In this document: piece after piece, positions 18,758 through 28,993 of the stretch
Position numbering within the stretch: position 1 is the first letter of the stretch
Layout of the letters: each line of letters opens with the position of its first letter
Origin: Collinsella sp. TM09-10AT
GTDB taxonomy: Bacteria; Actinomycetota; Coriobacteriia; Coriobacteriales; Coriobacteriaceae
Assembly: GCF_003436275.1 (NCBI RefSeq)
Contig: NZ_QSOP01000006.1
Span: 37,213-101,212 of the forward strand
Direction: 5' to 3'
Length of the DNA: 64,000 nt
The notes under the pieces: model-generated
The model's input: the letters and a program-made list of their open reading frames with translations, nothing else
Database searches by the model: none
What the model was told of the DNA's origin: nothing
Translations under genes and position numbers: made by a program

Positions 18758-18802
18758 AATAAACACCCCAGCGGCGACTCGGCTCTCGCTGGGGTGTTTA
18801 TT
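18758..18802 (-). terminator. Hairpin between tRNA-Ala and distal tRNA-Ile copy
   Basis: Perfect 15-bp stem (18758-18772 with 18788-18802) and a 15-nt loop. The T run is short, so it may terminate partially or act as a processing signal inside the tRNA transcript. Confidence 0.6.
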
Positions 18803-18813
18803 GCGAAAGAAAG

Positions 18814-18890
18814 TGGTGGACCTGACAAGATTCGAACTTGTGACCTCCCGGTTATCAGCCGGACGCTCTAACCAACTGAGCTACAGGTCC
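18814..18890 (-). tRNA. tRNA-Ile (anticodon GAT), copy 2
   Basis: 77-nt tRNA with encoded CCA, the same as copy 1 over its whole length. It is the first gene of the leftward tRNA cluster. Confidence 0.97.
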
Positions 18891-18904
18891 ATCGCGCAAG
18901 GGAT

Positions 18905-18934
18905 ATATTAGACGAGTCGTTACGCGCGCGTCAA
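18905..18934 (-). promoter_or_regulatory. Promoter of the tRNA-Ile/Ala/Ile cluster
   Basis: Minus strand TTGACG, 18-bp spacer, TAATAT; 14 bp from the mature tRNA. The -35 lies in the outer edge of a long palindrome. Confidence 0.75.
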
Positions 18935-19138
18935 CAACTTTTTTGAAAATCTTTGGAGGGTGTTCGCCCTGGCCGCACGGCGGCATGTGAAGTCGCCTGC
19001 TCGGACAGTCCTGACTCGCGCAGAGAGCACATTAAGTGCTCTCTGGCTCGTGCGGAACTCGCGATCGACTTCACATGCCGCCGTGCGGCCGGGGCGTACG
19101 CGAGTCCCAAAGTTTTCAAAAAAGCGGTCGACGCGCAG
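18925..19138. repeat. About 215-bp imperfect palindrome between gyrA and the tRNA cluster
   Basis: A 25-bp perfect inverted repeat (18971-18995 with 19066-19090, core CGCACGGCGGCATGTGAAG) forms the middle. The symmetry extends outward with mismatches through a shared CTTTTTTGAAAA/TTTTCAAAAAAG block, and inward to CAGAGAGCAC-ATTAA-GTGCTCTCTG at the tip. Open frames crossing it are products of the symmetry and none looks real. One arm overlaps the tRNA promoter, the other the gyrA terminator. It could be a MITE-like remnant. Confidence 0.8.
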
Positions 19139-19150
19139 TGCGCCGACCGC
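19118..19150 (-). terminator. gyrA terminator
   Basis: Minus strand stem GCGGTCG...CGACCGC with an inner GCGC pair, then TTTTTT; about 40 bp past the gyrA stop and merged into the outer arm of the long palindrome. Confidence 0.75.
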
Positions 19151-19190
19151 CGATATATGGGGTCTGATATTTTCTACCAGCTAGGGCCTC

Positions 19191-21932
19191 TTACTCGTCT
19201 AGGAGATCCTCTGGCATGTCGTTGCCGTCGCCTAGGTCGACTGGGGCCTCTTCGGTGTCGGCTGCGGCCTCGGCGCTTTCACCTTCGGGCTTCTCCTTGG
19301 CGGCCGTCATGCGGGCTACGGCGCAGATGCGGTCGTTGTCGTCGACGGTCATCATCTTGACGCCCTGGGTAGCGCGGCCAGTCTGGCTGATCTCATCGGT
19401 CTTGACGCGAATGACCGTCGCGCCCTCCGTCACGATGAACAGCTCGTGCTGCGGGCCCACCGTCTTCATGGCCGCGAGGTTACCCTTACGCTCGGTCATT
19501 TGGATGGTGTAGACGCCCTGGCCGCCGCGATTCTGCTCCGGGTAGTCCGCGACCGGCGTGCGCTTGCCGTAGCCGCGCTCGGTGATGACGAATAGATCGC
19601 CGTTGCCGTTAGTGACTTCCATGCCCAGAACGCTCACGCCGTCCTTCATACCGATACCGCGAACGCCGCTGGTATCGCGGCCGGTGGCGCGCACCTGCTC
19701 CTCGGAGAACATGATCGCCTTGCCCGCGGTGGTGGCCAGGATAATCTTGTCGCCCTCGCGCACGCGGCGCACGTTCAGCAGCGCGTCGTCGTCACGCAGG
19801 TTGATAGCGATCAGGCCGTCGCGACGGCTGCGGTCATATGCGCTCATCACGGTCTTCTTGACCATGCCGCTCTTGGTGGCAAACATCAGGTACTCGTCGG
19901 CAGGGAACTCGCGGCAGCTGATGACGCTCGCGATCTTCTCGCCCTCCTCGAAGGGCAGCAGGTTGACGATCGCGGTACCGCGCGCCTGGCGCGTACCCAC
20001 CGGCAGCTCGTGCACCTTCAGGCGATAGACCTTGCCCTTGCTCGAGAAGAACAGCACGTACTCGTGCGTGGACGCGATGAACATCTCGTCGATGACATCG
20101 TCCTCTTTGAGGTTGACGCCCGACACGCCCTTGCCGCCGCGTTTCTGGGCGCGGTAGGCGGCCACCGGGATGCGCTTGACATAGCCGGTGTGGGTGATGG
20201 TCACGACCATGTCCTCGTCGGCAATGAGGTCCTCGACGTCCAGGTCCTTCTCGACCTGGCTGATCTCGGTGCGGCGCTTATCGCCAAACTTCTTGGAGAT
20301 CTCGCGCATCTCTTCCTTAATGACGCCCAGGATCTTCTCCTCGTGCGCCAGCAGGTCCTCGTAGTAGGCGATGGCGCGGCGCAGGCCGTCCAGCTCTTCC
20401 TGAATCTTGTCGCGCTCCAGGCCAGTCAGGCGGCGCAGCTTCATCTCGAGGATGGCCGTGGTCTGCTCGGGCGTAAAGCCAAAGCGCTCGATCAGGCGGC
20501 TGCTGGCCTCAGAATCGGTCTGCGAGGAGCGAATGATGCTAATGACCTCGTCGATATGGTCGAGAGCCATCAAGTAGCCCTCAAGGATATGCGCGCGGGC
20601 CTGGGCCTTCTTAAGGTCGAAGCGGGTGCGGCGAGTGACGACGTCGACCTGGTGGTCGATGTAGTGCTGCAGCATCTCGCGCAGGCTCAGGCATTTGGGA
20701 ACGCCGTTGACGAGCGCCAGGTTGTTGGCGCCGAAGGTCGTCTGCAGCGAGGTGTACTTATACAGGTTGTTGAGCACGACCTGCGGAATGACGCCCTTCT
20801 TGAGCTCGATGACCAGACGGATGCCCTTCTGGTTGGACTCATCGCGCATGTCCGAGATGCCCTCGATGCGCTTGTCGTTGACGAGCTGGGCGATCTTCTC
20901 CTGCAGGGTGCCCTTGTTGACCATGTAGGGAATCTCGGTAAAGACCAGGCGGTTGCGGCCGGTCTTGGTGGATTCCACGTGGGCCTTGGCGCGCACGGTA
21001 ATGGAGCCGCGGCCGGTCTCGTAGCTCTGCTTAATGCCGGCGCTGCCCATGATGATAGCGCCGGTGGGGAAGTCCGGACCGGGCATGATCTGCATGAGCT
21101 CGTCGACAGTGGCGTCGGGATTATCGATCAGGTAGCAGGTGGCCTCAATCGCCTCGGTGAGGTTGTGCGGGGCGATGTTGGTGGCCATGCCGACGGCGAT
21201 ACCCTGGCTGCCGTTGACCAGCAGATTGGGGAAGCGCGCGGGCAGCGCCTGAGGCTCGGCGAGCGATTCGTCGTAGTTGGGCTGCCAGTCGACGGTATCC
21301 TTCTGCAGGTCACGCAGCAGCTCCATGGCGGGCTTTGCCAGGCGGCTCTCGGTGTAACGCATGGCAGCGGCGCCGTCGCCGTCGATGTTGCCGAAGTTGC
21401 CGTGGCCGTCGATGAGCGGCGTGCGCATGGAGAACCACTGCGCCAGGCGAACCATTGCCTCGTAGACCGCGAAGTCACCGTGCGGATGGTACTTACCGAT
21501 AACTTCGCCGACCGTCCAAGCGGACTTCTTGTGCGGACGGTTGGGGTAGATGCCGCTCTCGTTCATCGCGTACAGGATGCGGCGGTGCACCGGCTTTAAG
21601 CCGTCGCGCACGTCCGGCAGGGCGCGCGCCGTGATGACCGACATCGAATACTCGATAAATGACTGCTTCATCTCGCGGCCAAACTCCGAAATCTGGAGCT
21701 GGCCGCCGTTTATATCCTCGCCGGCCGAGGCGCCACGATCGACTTCGCCAAAGCTCTCCTCGAGCTCACCGTCGTCGTCCTCTTCCTCGTCATCATCGGC
21801 ATCGGGGTTATAGGCGTCAGGATCGCCGTCCTCGCCCTGCTCAGCACGGGCAAGCAGGCGCTTCAGATCGTCGGGCATGCCGGCATCGCCGGCCTCGCCC
21901 ATACCCTCGTTATTGTTGATATCGTCTGCCAC
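19191..21932 (-). CDS. gyrA: DNA gyrase subunit A, with Phe at the quinolone-resistance serine position
   Basis: 913 aa. The breakage-reunion domain carries catalytic Tyr193 (AAMRYTE) and is followed by the beta-pinwheel with a GyrA box (QKRGGKG). The start is GTG 21932 with GAGGAGG 4 nt upstream. Two things are unusual. Residue 154, aligned with E. coli Ser83 by the fixed 39-residue distance to the tyrosine, is Phe ([12 protein letters not shown], codon TTC at 21471-21473), a change known to give fluoroquinolone resistance in other species. The N terminus is extended by about 75 acidic residues ([11 protein letters not shown]) before the normal start of the domain, and the C terminus is acidic too. 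It follows gyrB, separated by a long hairpin. Confidence 0.97.
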   Translation of the reverse strand: MADDINNNEGMGEAGDAGMPDDLKRLLARAEQGEDGDPDAYNPDADDDEEEDDDGELEESFGEVDRGASAGEDINGGQLQISEFGREMKQSFIEYSMSVITARALPDVRDGLKPVHRRILYAMNESGIYPNRPHKKSAWTVGEVIGKYHPHGDFAVYEAMVRLAQWFSMRTPLIDGHGNFGNIDGDGAAAMRYTESRLAKPAMELLRDLQKDTVDWQPNYDESLAEPQALPARFPNLLVNGSQGIAVGMATNIAPHNLTEAIEATCYLIDNPDATVDELMQIMPGPDFPTGAIIMGSAGIKQSYETGRGSITVRAKAHVESTKTGRNRLVFTEIPYMVNKGTLQEKIAQLVNDKRIEGISDMRDESNQKGIRLVIELKKGVIPQVVLNNLYKYTSLQTTFGANNLALVNGVPKCLSLREMLQHYIDHQVDVVTRRTRFDLKKAQARAHILEGYLMALDHIDEVISIIRSSQTDSEASSRLIERFGFTPEQTTAILEMKLRRLTGLERDKIQEELDGLRRAIAYYEDLLAHEEKILGVIKEEMREISKKFGDKRRTEISQVEKDLDVEDLIADEDMVVTITHTGYVKRIPVAAYRAQKRGGKGVSGVNLKEDDVIDEMFIASTHEYVLFFSSKGKVYRLKVHELPVGTRQARGTAIVNLLPFEEGEKIASVISCREFPADEYLMFATKSGMVKKTVMSAYDRSRRDGLIAINLRDDDALLNVRRVREGDKIILATTAGKAIMFSEEQVRATGRDTSGVRGIGMKDGVSVLGMEVTNGNGDLFVITERGYGKRTPVADYPEQNRGGQGVYTIQMTERKGNLAAMKTVGPQHELFIVTEGATVIRVKTDEISQTGRATQGVKMMTVDDNDRICAVARMTAAKEKPEGESAEAAADTEEAPVDLGDGNDMPEDLLDE

Positions 21933-22015
21933 GTTACCTCCTCATGGTTTGCGTGGTCCATTAGTTCCCTACCACGGAGACGGATTACCGGGAATGCCGG
22001 ATAACCCTCCTAGGT

Positions 22016-22109
22016 TTTCCAGGTGCCCCAGGTTGCCCTGAAGGATGAGGGCGCACGCCTTGCGTGCGGCGCCCGAAATCCTGAAGGGCAAGATGGGGTG
22101 CCTGGGAAA
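22016..22109 (-). repeat. 94-bp intergenic hairpin between gyrB and gyrA
   Basis: Right after the gyrB stop, the RNA can fold into one long stem: AGG-GCCCCA-TTGCCCT-AGGAT pairs in order with ATCCT-AGGGCAA-TGGGGT-CCT, with symmetric 2-nt internal loops and a GGGCGC/GCGCCC top. There is no T tract, so it may be an RNase-processing or stabilising element that sets the gyrB:gyrA ratio, or a repeat element. Confidence 0.7.
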
Positions 22110-22110
22110 G

Positions 22111-24183
<2,073 letters not shown>

Positions 24184-24190
24184 TTATCGT

Positions 24191-24220
24191 AAAAAAATAC
24201 CCTCGGGAACGAGGGTATTT
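24191..24220 (-). terminator. Terminator after the dciA-like gene
   Basis: Eleven-base perfect stem AAATACCCTCG/CGAGGGTATTT with a 4-nt loop and a T run on the minus strand. Confidence 0.9.
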
Positions 24221-24246
24221 GGCTCTACAAGGCCACCAGATGCGAT

Positions 24247-24810
24247 TTAAGGCTCTTTTTTGCTTTGCACGCCCTTGGCCCACTCGGCACTGGCTCTCAT
24301 GGCGTTCTCGAGGGCCTCGCGCAGTTTTTGGTCTTCGATGGGCGCCACTTGGCGCTCAATCTCGGTGCGCTCGGCCTCACTTAGGTCGGCGTGCGGGGCC
24401 GGCGGGCGGTCGGTCGTCGCCGGGCGCAGGCGCTCCTTGGCGGCGGGCGGTGTGTGACCGGGTGCGGTGGTTTTGAACACCAGGCCGTCCACATGCGCAC
24501 CGGCGCGCTCCATGCGCGCGCGGATGATCTCGCGCAACAACGTCATTTCCTGCGTCCACGAGGGCGAGTCGAGATACACCAGCAGCTCATTGGACTCGGG
24601 CAGGTAACGCAGCCCCGTCACATGGCGTCCCTCGCGCGTGCCCGAGCACACCGCATTCCAGGCGCGATAGACCGCACGAGACTCCTCTGCAGCCTCCATC
24701 TGCGCGCGGCGCTCAGGTGTCGCGGCCGCCAGGATGCGCTGACGCTCGGCATCCAAAAAGCCGCCAAAGGCAACCGTTCCGTTCTCGCGGTCGTAATTAG
24801 CACGTCTCAC
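24247..24810 (-). CDS. DUF721 family protein, DciA-like helicase loader candidate
   Basis: 187 aa. The DUF721 core sits at residues ~45-115 (VYRAWNAVCSGTREGRHVTG ... LLVYLDSPSWTQEMTLLREI), the KH-like fold of DciA, which loads DnaB at origins in bacteria without DnaC/DnaI. The C-terminal third is charged and probably flexible. The start is GTG 24810, overlapping the end of recF by 14 bp, with GGTGGTGAG just upstream. The position recF-DUF721-gyrB is the classic actinobacterial arrangement. dnaB lies in the same window, and no dnaI/dnaC loader is seen. The helicase-loading role is inferred from family and context. Confidence 0.85.
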   Translation of the reverse strand: MRRANYDRENGTVAFGGFLDAERQRILAAATPERRAQMEAAEESRAVYRAWNAVCSGTREGRHVTGLRYLPESNELLVYLDSPSWTQEMTLLREIIRARMERAGAHVDGLVFKTTAPGHTPPAAKERLRPATTDRPPAPHADLSEAERTEIERQVAPIEDQKLREALENAMRASAEWAKGVQSKKEP

Positions 24811-25903
24811 CCATGCTCACCACCTTGGCTCGATCAAGCAGGTCATCGGTAAAATACCCCAGATTGGTGGTGGTTATGACTGTCTGGATATCATCACCGA
24901 TCAGTTGCAGAAAAGCGCCTCGGCGCCCGGCGTCGAGCTCGCTCATCACGTCGTCCAAGAGCAGCAGCGGCGCGGTGCCCAGGATATCGCGCGCCACGGC
25001 CACTTCTGCAACCTTCCAGGCAAGAACCAGCGTTCGCTGCTGGCCCTGGCTGGCAAATGAGCGGGCCGATCGGCCCGCGACGGAAAACTCGATCTCGTCG
25101 CGATGCGGACCAACGAGCGTCACGCCGCGGCGGATCTCCTCGTCGGCGCGCTCATCGAGCGCCGAGAGCATGTGCTCGTACGCCCAGCCCCTGAGCTCGT
25201 CGCGATCCTCGGTGCGAGGCAGGTCGCCAAGCGTGGACACATAGGACACACCGGCGGGCTCGCCAGATGCCACGCGGCCATAGGCGTCGCGCACATGGCC
25301 CGACAGCCGCTCGAGCAGGGCCAGACGATGCACGAGCAGGGCCGAACCGGCGCGGGCGATAGATTCGTTCCAGGCGCCGAGCATGTCGCGGCAGCACCAG
25401 GTCTCCTTGAGCAGGGCATTGCGCTGGGTCACGCAGCGCCCGTAGGCACTAGCCAGATCGGCATAGCGCGCACTCAGCTGAACGCCAAAGTCATCAAGTG
25501 CGGTGCGACGCACGCTGGCACCCCGCTTGACCATATCCAGGTGGTCCGGGCAAAACAGAACGCTCGGCAGTACCCCGCGCACGCCGGACGCAGCGCAGCG
25601 CTTGCCGTTGCGGCTAAACGAACGCTTGCCGTCTTCCACGCTCAGTCCCATGTCCAGCACGCGCCCATCGCCTTCGAGCCTCAGCTCGACCTTGCATGAG
25701 CCCACGCCGTCGTGCACGAGCTCGGCCGCGGTCGGATGCCTAAACGAAGCGCCGCTCGTCAGCAGCTGCAGCGCCTCTATGAGGTTGGTCTTTCCCGCCG
25801 CGTTGGGACCCGCGAGCACGGTCACACCGTCGCTCAGGGCAAGGCGATAGCTGTCGAAGCTGCGATAGCGCGCAACGGAAAGATCGCGTGCGAACATGGT
25901 CAT
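24797..25903 (-). CDS. recF: DNA repair and gap-recombination protein RecF
   Basis: 368 aa, normal length. An SMC-like ATPase that helps load RecA at ssDNA gaps with RecO and RecR. Walker A (LAGPNAAGKTNLIEAL), the signature region (FASQGQQRTLVLAWK) and Walker B (PLLLLDDVMSELD) are intact. It starts 8 bp after the dnaN stop with no obvious ribosome site, so translation is probably coupled to dnaN; ATG 25903 or ATG 25897 could be used. It overlaps the dciA-like gene. Confidence 0.96.
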   Translation of the reverse strand: MTMFARDLSVARYRSFDSYRLALSDGVTVLAGPNAAGKTNLIEALQLLTSGASFRHPTAAELVHDGVGSCKVELRLEGDGRVLDMGLSVEDGKRSFSRNGKRCAASGVRGVLPSVLFCPDHLDMVKRGASVRRTALDDFGVQLSARYADLASAYGRCVTQRNALLKETWCCRDMLGAWNESIARAGSALLVHRLALLERLSGHVRDAYGRVASGEPAGVSYVSTLGDLPRTEDRDELRGWAYEHMLSALDERADEEIRRGVTLVGPHRDEIEFSVAGRSARSFASQGQQRTLVLAWKVAEVAVARDILGTAPLLLLDDVMSELDAGRRGAFLQLIGDDIQTVITTTNLGYFTDDLLDRAKVVSMGETC

Positions 25904-25911
25904 GGGCAGTG

Positions 25912-27015
25912 CTAGATGCGTACTGGCATGACCAGGTACAGGTAGTTGATCTTGTCGTAGGACTTGAAGATGCCAGCCTGCGAATAGCTCTTGAGCTCCA
26001 GCGTGATCTCCTTCTCCTTGGACAGGGCATTGAGGCAGCCAAAGATGTAGTGGTAGTTGAAGGCGATGGTGCCCGACTCGCCCTCGGCCTCGACATCGAT
26101 CGTCTCCTGCGCCAGATCCTGGTCGTTGGAAATGGAGGACAGGCCCATCTGGCCGTTCTCGACGTCAATCTCAAACTTGACGGCGGGGTTGGCGCTCGCG
26201 ATAACGGCCACACGCTTAAGGGCGGCGTTAAAGGCAGCCACGTCGATCTTAACGCTCGTCACGCACGAATCGGGGATGAGCTGCTTGTAATTGGGATATA
26301 CGCCCTCGATGCGGCGCGACACGTAGGTGGTGTTGCCGGCCTCAAAGACAACCTGGGTGTCGGTGGCGCCGATCATGATGGTAGCCTGGCTGGCCATGAT
26401 GCTCAGCGCGTCGTTGAAGGCGTCGGCAGGCACGTTGAGTTCAAAGGAACCTTCGAGGGTCGAGGTCTCGACCTGCGTATCGCACACGGCCAGTCGGAAG
26501 GAGTCGGTCGCGACCAGGCGCACGGTGTTGTTCTCGACCTTCATGTGCACGCCACCCAGGATGGGGCGGGCCTTGTCAGTCGAGGTGACGCGCCATACGC
26601 GACTTACCATTTCGGACAGGATATCGGTCGGCAGCTCGACGGCGCTCTCGATGGCGTATGCCGGGAACTCGGGAAAGTCGTTGGCATCGAGCGTGTTGAG
26701 GCGGAAAGAGCTCTTCTCGCAGCCAATCAAAACCTGGCGCTCGGACAGCTCAAAGGTGACCGGGGCATCGGGAAGGGTCTTGGTGATGTTGGAGAGCATC
26801 TTGCAGGGAATCACCATCTCGCCCTCCTCTTCGACATGAGCCGCAATGCGGTGACGAATCGAGATGGTGTAGTTGGAGGTCTGGAATTCCAAGATGCCGT
26901 CTTGTGCCTTAACGAGCACGCCCGACAGAATGGGAAGGGTGGATGCCGAAGCGACGCCTTTCATAACGACGCCGATGGCTTGCGTAAGCGAGCTCTGGCT
27001 GACGGTGAACTTCAT
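25912..27015 (-). CDS. dnaN: DNA polymerase III beta subunit (sliding clamp)
   Basis: 367 aa, standard length. It forms the dimeric ring that holds DNA polymerase and many partners on DNA. Three clamp folds are visible: the N terminus MKFTVSQSSLTQAIGVVMKG, the centre RPILGGVHMKVENNTVRLVA and the end YLYLVMPVRI. The ATG is preceded by GAAAGG nine bases upstream. It is preceded by an AT-rich tract and TAR triplets that may be the origin unwinding region. recF follows 8 bp later. Confidence 0.97.
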   Translation of the reverse strand: MKFTVSQSSLTQAIGVVMKGVASASTLPILSGVLVKAQDGILEFQTSNYTISIRHRIAAHVEEEGEMVIPCKMLSNITKTLPDAPVTFELSERQVLIGCEKSSFRLNTLDANDFPEFPAYAIESAVELPTDILSEMVSRVWRVTSTDKARPILGGVHMKVENNTVRLVATDSFRLAVCDTQVETSTLEGSFELNVPADAFNDALSIMASQATIMIGATDTQVVFEAGNTTYVSRRIEGVYPNYKQLIPDSCVTSVKIDVAAFNAALKRVAVIASANPAVKFEIDVENGQMGLSSISNDQDLAQETIDVEAEGESGTIAFNYHYIFGCLNALSKEKEITLELKSYSQAGIFKSYDKINYLYLVMPVRI

Positions 27016-27017
27016 CT

Positions 27018-27240
27018 TTTAATACCTTTCTATAGATATAAATATCTTAATAATAGTAATAGTACTGACGAAACTGTTGATTACTCCTAAAAGTGCAGGT
27101 CAGCCCTAAAAAGAGAATCGACAGGAACCTGTGTGCAACCGGGTATGTTTTCCACGTTCAAAACCTGCGCAAAACTTTTCATCACCGCGGCTCGAGTTTT
27201 TGACATCTTATAACCGCCGTTTCGACAAGTTTTCAACAGC
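27018..27240. other. oriC: Origin of replication, dnaA-dnaN part: DnaA boxes, TAR triplets and AT-rich tract
   Basis: From dnaN outward there is an AT-rich tract (27019-27047), then five consecutive TAR triplets on the plus strand (27048-27062: TAA TAA TAG TAA TAG). After 12 bp comes a DnaA-box-like TAATCAACA on the minus strand (27075-27083). Two more box-like sites follow: TTTTCCACG (27148-27156) and TTTTCAACA (27230-27238). The triplet run read on the other strand (TACTATTACTATTATTA) looks much like the DnaA-trio region next to the DnaA boxes of B. subtilis. No canonical TTATCCACA occurs here. A 17-bp string (27220-27236) is shared with the other half at 30407-30423. Confidence 0.7.
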
Positions 27241-27253
27241 TGTGTCCATTTAC

Positions 27254-28978
27254 CTACGAGCGCAGTGTAATTTTATCGCGCAGCGACTTGAGGTCTTCGG
27301 TGACAGTCCGGTCTTCCTGAATCATCTTCTGAACCTTTTTATAGCTCGTGCTGACGGTCGAGTGGTTGCGGTTGCCAAACTCGGCGCCCACGGCCGTCGT
27401 CGTCATCTCGCACATTTCAATCGCCAGGTAGATAGCGATATGGCGTGCCTTGGCGATATTGGCGTTGCGGCGAGGCCCGATGAGTTCCTCGTGCGTCACA
27501 CCGTATTGCTCCTCGATGACGGACTGGACCGTCTGCACATTGATCTTCTTGGCCGATGTGTCGAAGTACTGGTTGGCGATGGCGTCGATGTCATCAAAGG
27601 TGAGCTCTCCGCCCTCGCGCTCGCGATCGCCCGCTTCGCCGGCACAACGCTCGCAAAAGCTCTCGAGCTCGCGAATGTTGGTGCCTGAGACCTCGGCCAT
27701 GTGTTTAAAGTGCGCGTCGGTCAGATGTCCGCCGTCGCCCCCGTAGGCCGCCAACAGCGAGTCGTTGCCTGCCTCGGGTGCGGCGGCGATCGTGTTCTCG
27801 TAATAACGCTGCAAAATCTTGTACTTCATCTCATAGCTGGGCTCCGCCACCAGGCACAGCAGACCGGCATTAAAGCGACTGGTCAGGCGTTCGTCCATAT
27901 TAAGGTCCTTGGGAGCGCGGTCGGCGGCGATCACGACCTTCTTGTTGTTACGGATAAATTCGTCCATCAACTGGAAAAAGTAATCCACGCTCGCGCGCTT
28001 GCCGATGATGTTCTGGATGTCATCGATGATAAGCACGTCGACGCCGTGGTACGCCTGCATAATGGGGGCGTTGCTCTTCTTTTGGCGGTCGAATTCCGTC
28101 ATCAAGTCGTCTAGATATGCCTGCGAGTTGGCGTACTTCACCTTGATCTCGGGCGATTTTTCTGCCAGCTCATTTTTGATCGCGAGCAGCAGGTGCGTCT
28201 TGCCCAGGCCCGATTTGCCGTAGATGAACAGCGACGTGCAGGTGCCGGGCGTGTCTGCAAGCATGGCGAATTTGAGCGCCGATCGGTAGGCAAGGCTGTT
28301 CTCCGGTCCGAAGACGAAGTTTTCAAACGTGAATTTCGAATTCGCTGCGAGGGGCGCCCCGTCCGCGTTTTTCTCGACTGCCTCCGGTGCCGCCGCCGAA
28401 GGCGCTGCCGGCGCTGCGGACGAACTCGCGCTTTTCGCCGGCGGCCTGCCATTCATTTGGGTCATCATGCGGCGGAAATCGTCGGCGGACAACGTGTTTT
28501 TGATTGCAATGCCCGATTCCTCGCCGGGTGTCGCCTCGTGTGCGACGGGCATATGCGTGGCGGCCGGGATGGGCGAGGGGGCTGGCTCTACCGCCGGTGT
28601 GACCGAAGCGGTCGGCTGCGGCGCCATGGTTTCACGGGAAACATCGTCGCGTCGAGGCTCGGGCGCCGGCGTTGCTACTGCGGTGGCGGTCGCTACCGGG
28701 TGAGTGTCCGGGGCCGTATTTGCCGAGGCACCTTGCGGTGCCACGATATTGAGCGCAATCGGTGCAAAGGCGATCTCTTCTAGGTACGCCTCGATGGTCG
28801 GCTGATGCTTTTTGAGCTGAGCGATGGCAAAGCGTGAAGGGGCCTCAATCGTCAGAGTGTCCTCGGTCAGGCTCACGGCGCGCGATTGTCCCAGCATATT
28901 GATGAGGCGCGCATCTTGGCCGTCGCGCTGACAAAAGGCGATGGCATCTCCCAGGATGATGCTTGCTTCCTCGTCCAC
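27254..28978 (-). CDS. dnaA: Chromosomal replication initiator DnaA, with an altered box-recognition motif
   Basis: 574 aa, long for DnaA because the domain II linker (residues ~85-210) is extended and rich in Ala, Pro and Thr. Domain I, the AAA+ core (FIYGKSGLGKTHLLLAI, VLIIDDIQNI, TSRFNAGL) and the C-terminal helix-turn-helix are present. The DNA-binding signature, usually GGRDHTTVxHA, reads GNRNHSTVSTS (from residue 535): Asp, the first Thr and the second His, all base- or backbone-contacting in E. coli, are replaced. This matches the diverged boxes around the gene. The start is GTG 28978 with GGGAG five bases upstream, 15 bp after the GHKL gene, so the two are cotranscribed. Confidence 0.97.
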   Translation of the reverse strand: MDEEASIILGDAIAFCQRDGQDARLINMLGQSRAVSLTEDTLTIEAPSRFAIAQLKKHQPTIEAYLEEIAFAPIALNIVAPQGASANTAPDTHPVATATAVATPAPEPRRDDVSRETMAPQPTASVTPAVEPAPSPIPAATHMPVAHEATPGEESGIAIKNTLSADDFRRMMTQMNGRPPAKSASSSAAPAAPSAAAPEAVEKNADGAPLAANSKFTFENFVFGPENSLAYRSALKFAMLADTPGTCTSLFIYGKSGLGKTHLLLAIKNELAEKSPEIKVKYANSQAYLDDLMTEFDRQKKSNAPIMQAYHGVDVLIIDDIQNIIGKRASVDYFFQLMDEFIRNNKKVVIAADRAPKDLNMDERLTSRFNAGLLCLVAEPSYEMKYKILQRYYENTIAAAPEAGNDSLLAAYGGDGGHLTDAHFKHMAEVSGTNIRELESFCERCAGEAGDREREGGELTFDDIDAIANQYFDTSAKKINVQTVQSVIEEQYGVTHEELIGPRRNANIAKARHIAIYLAIEMCEMTTTAVGAEFGNRNHSTVSTSYKKVQKMIQEDRTVTEDLKSLRDKITLRS

Positions 28979-28993
28979 TGTTTCTCCCGTTCC

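Noticed and set aside
18953-19360. 135-aa open frame through the long palindrome
   Set aside because: It reads across both palindrome arms into antisense gyrA and has no family match.
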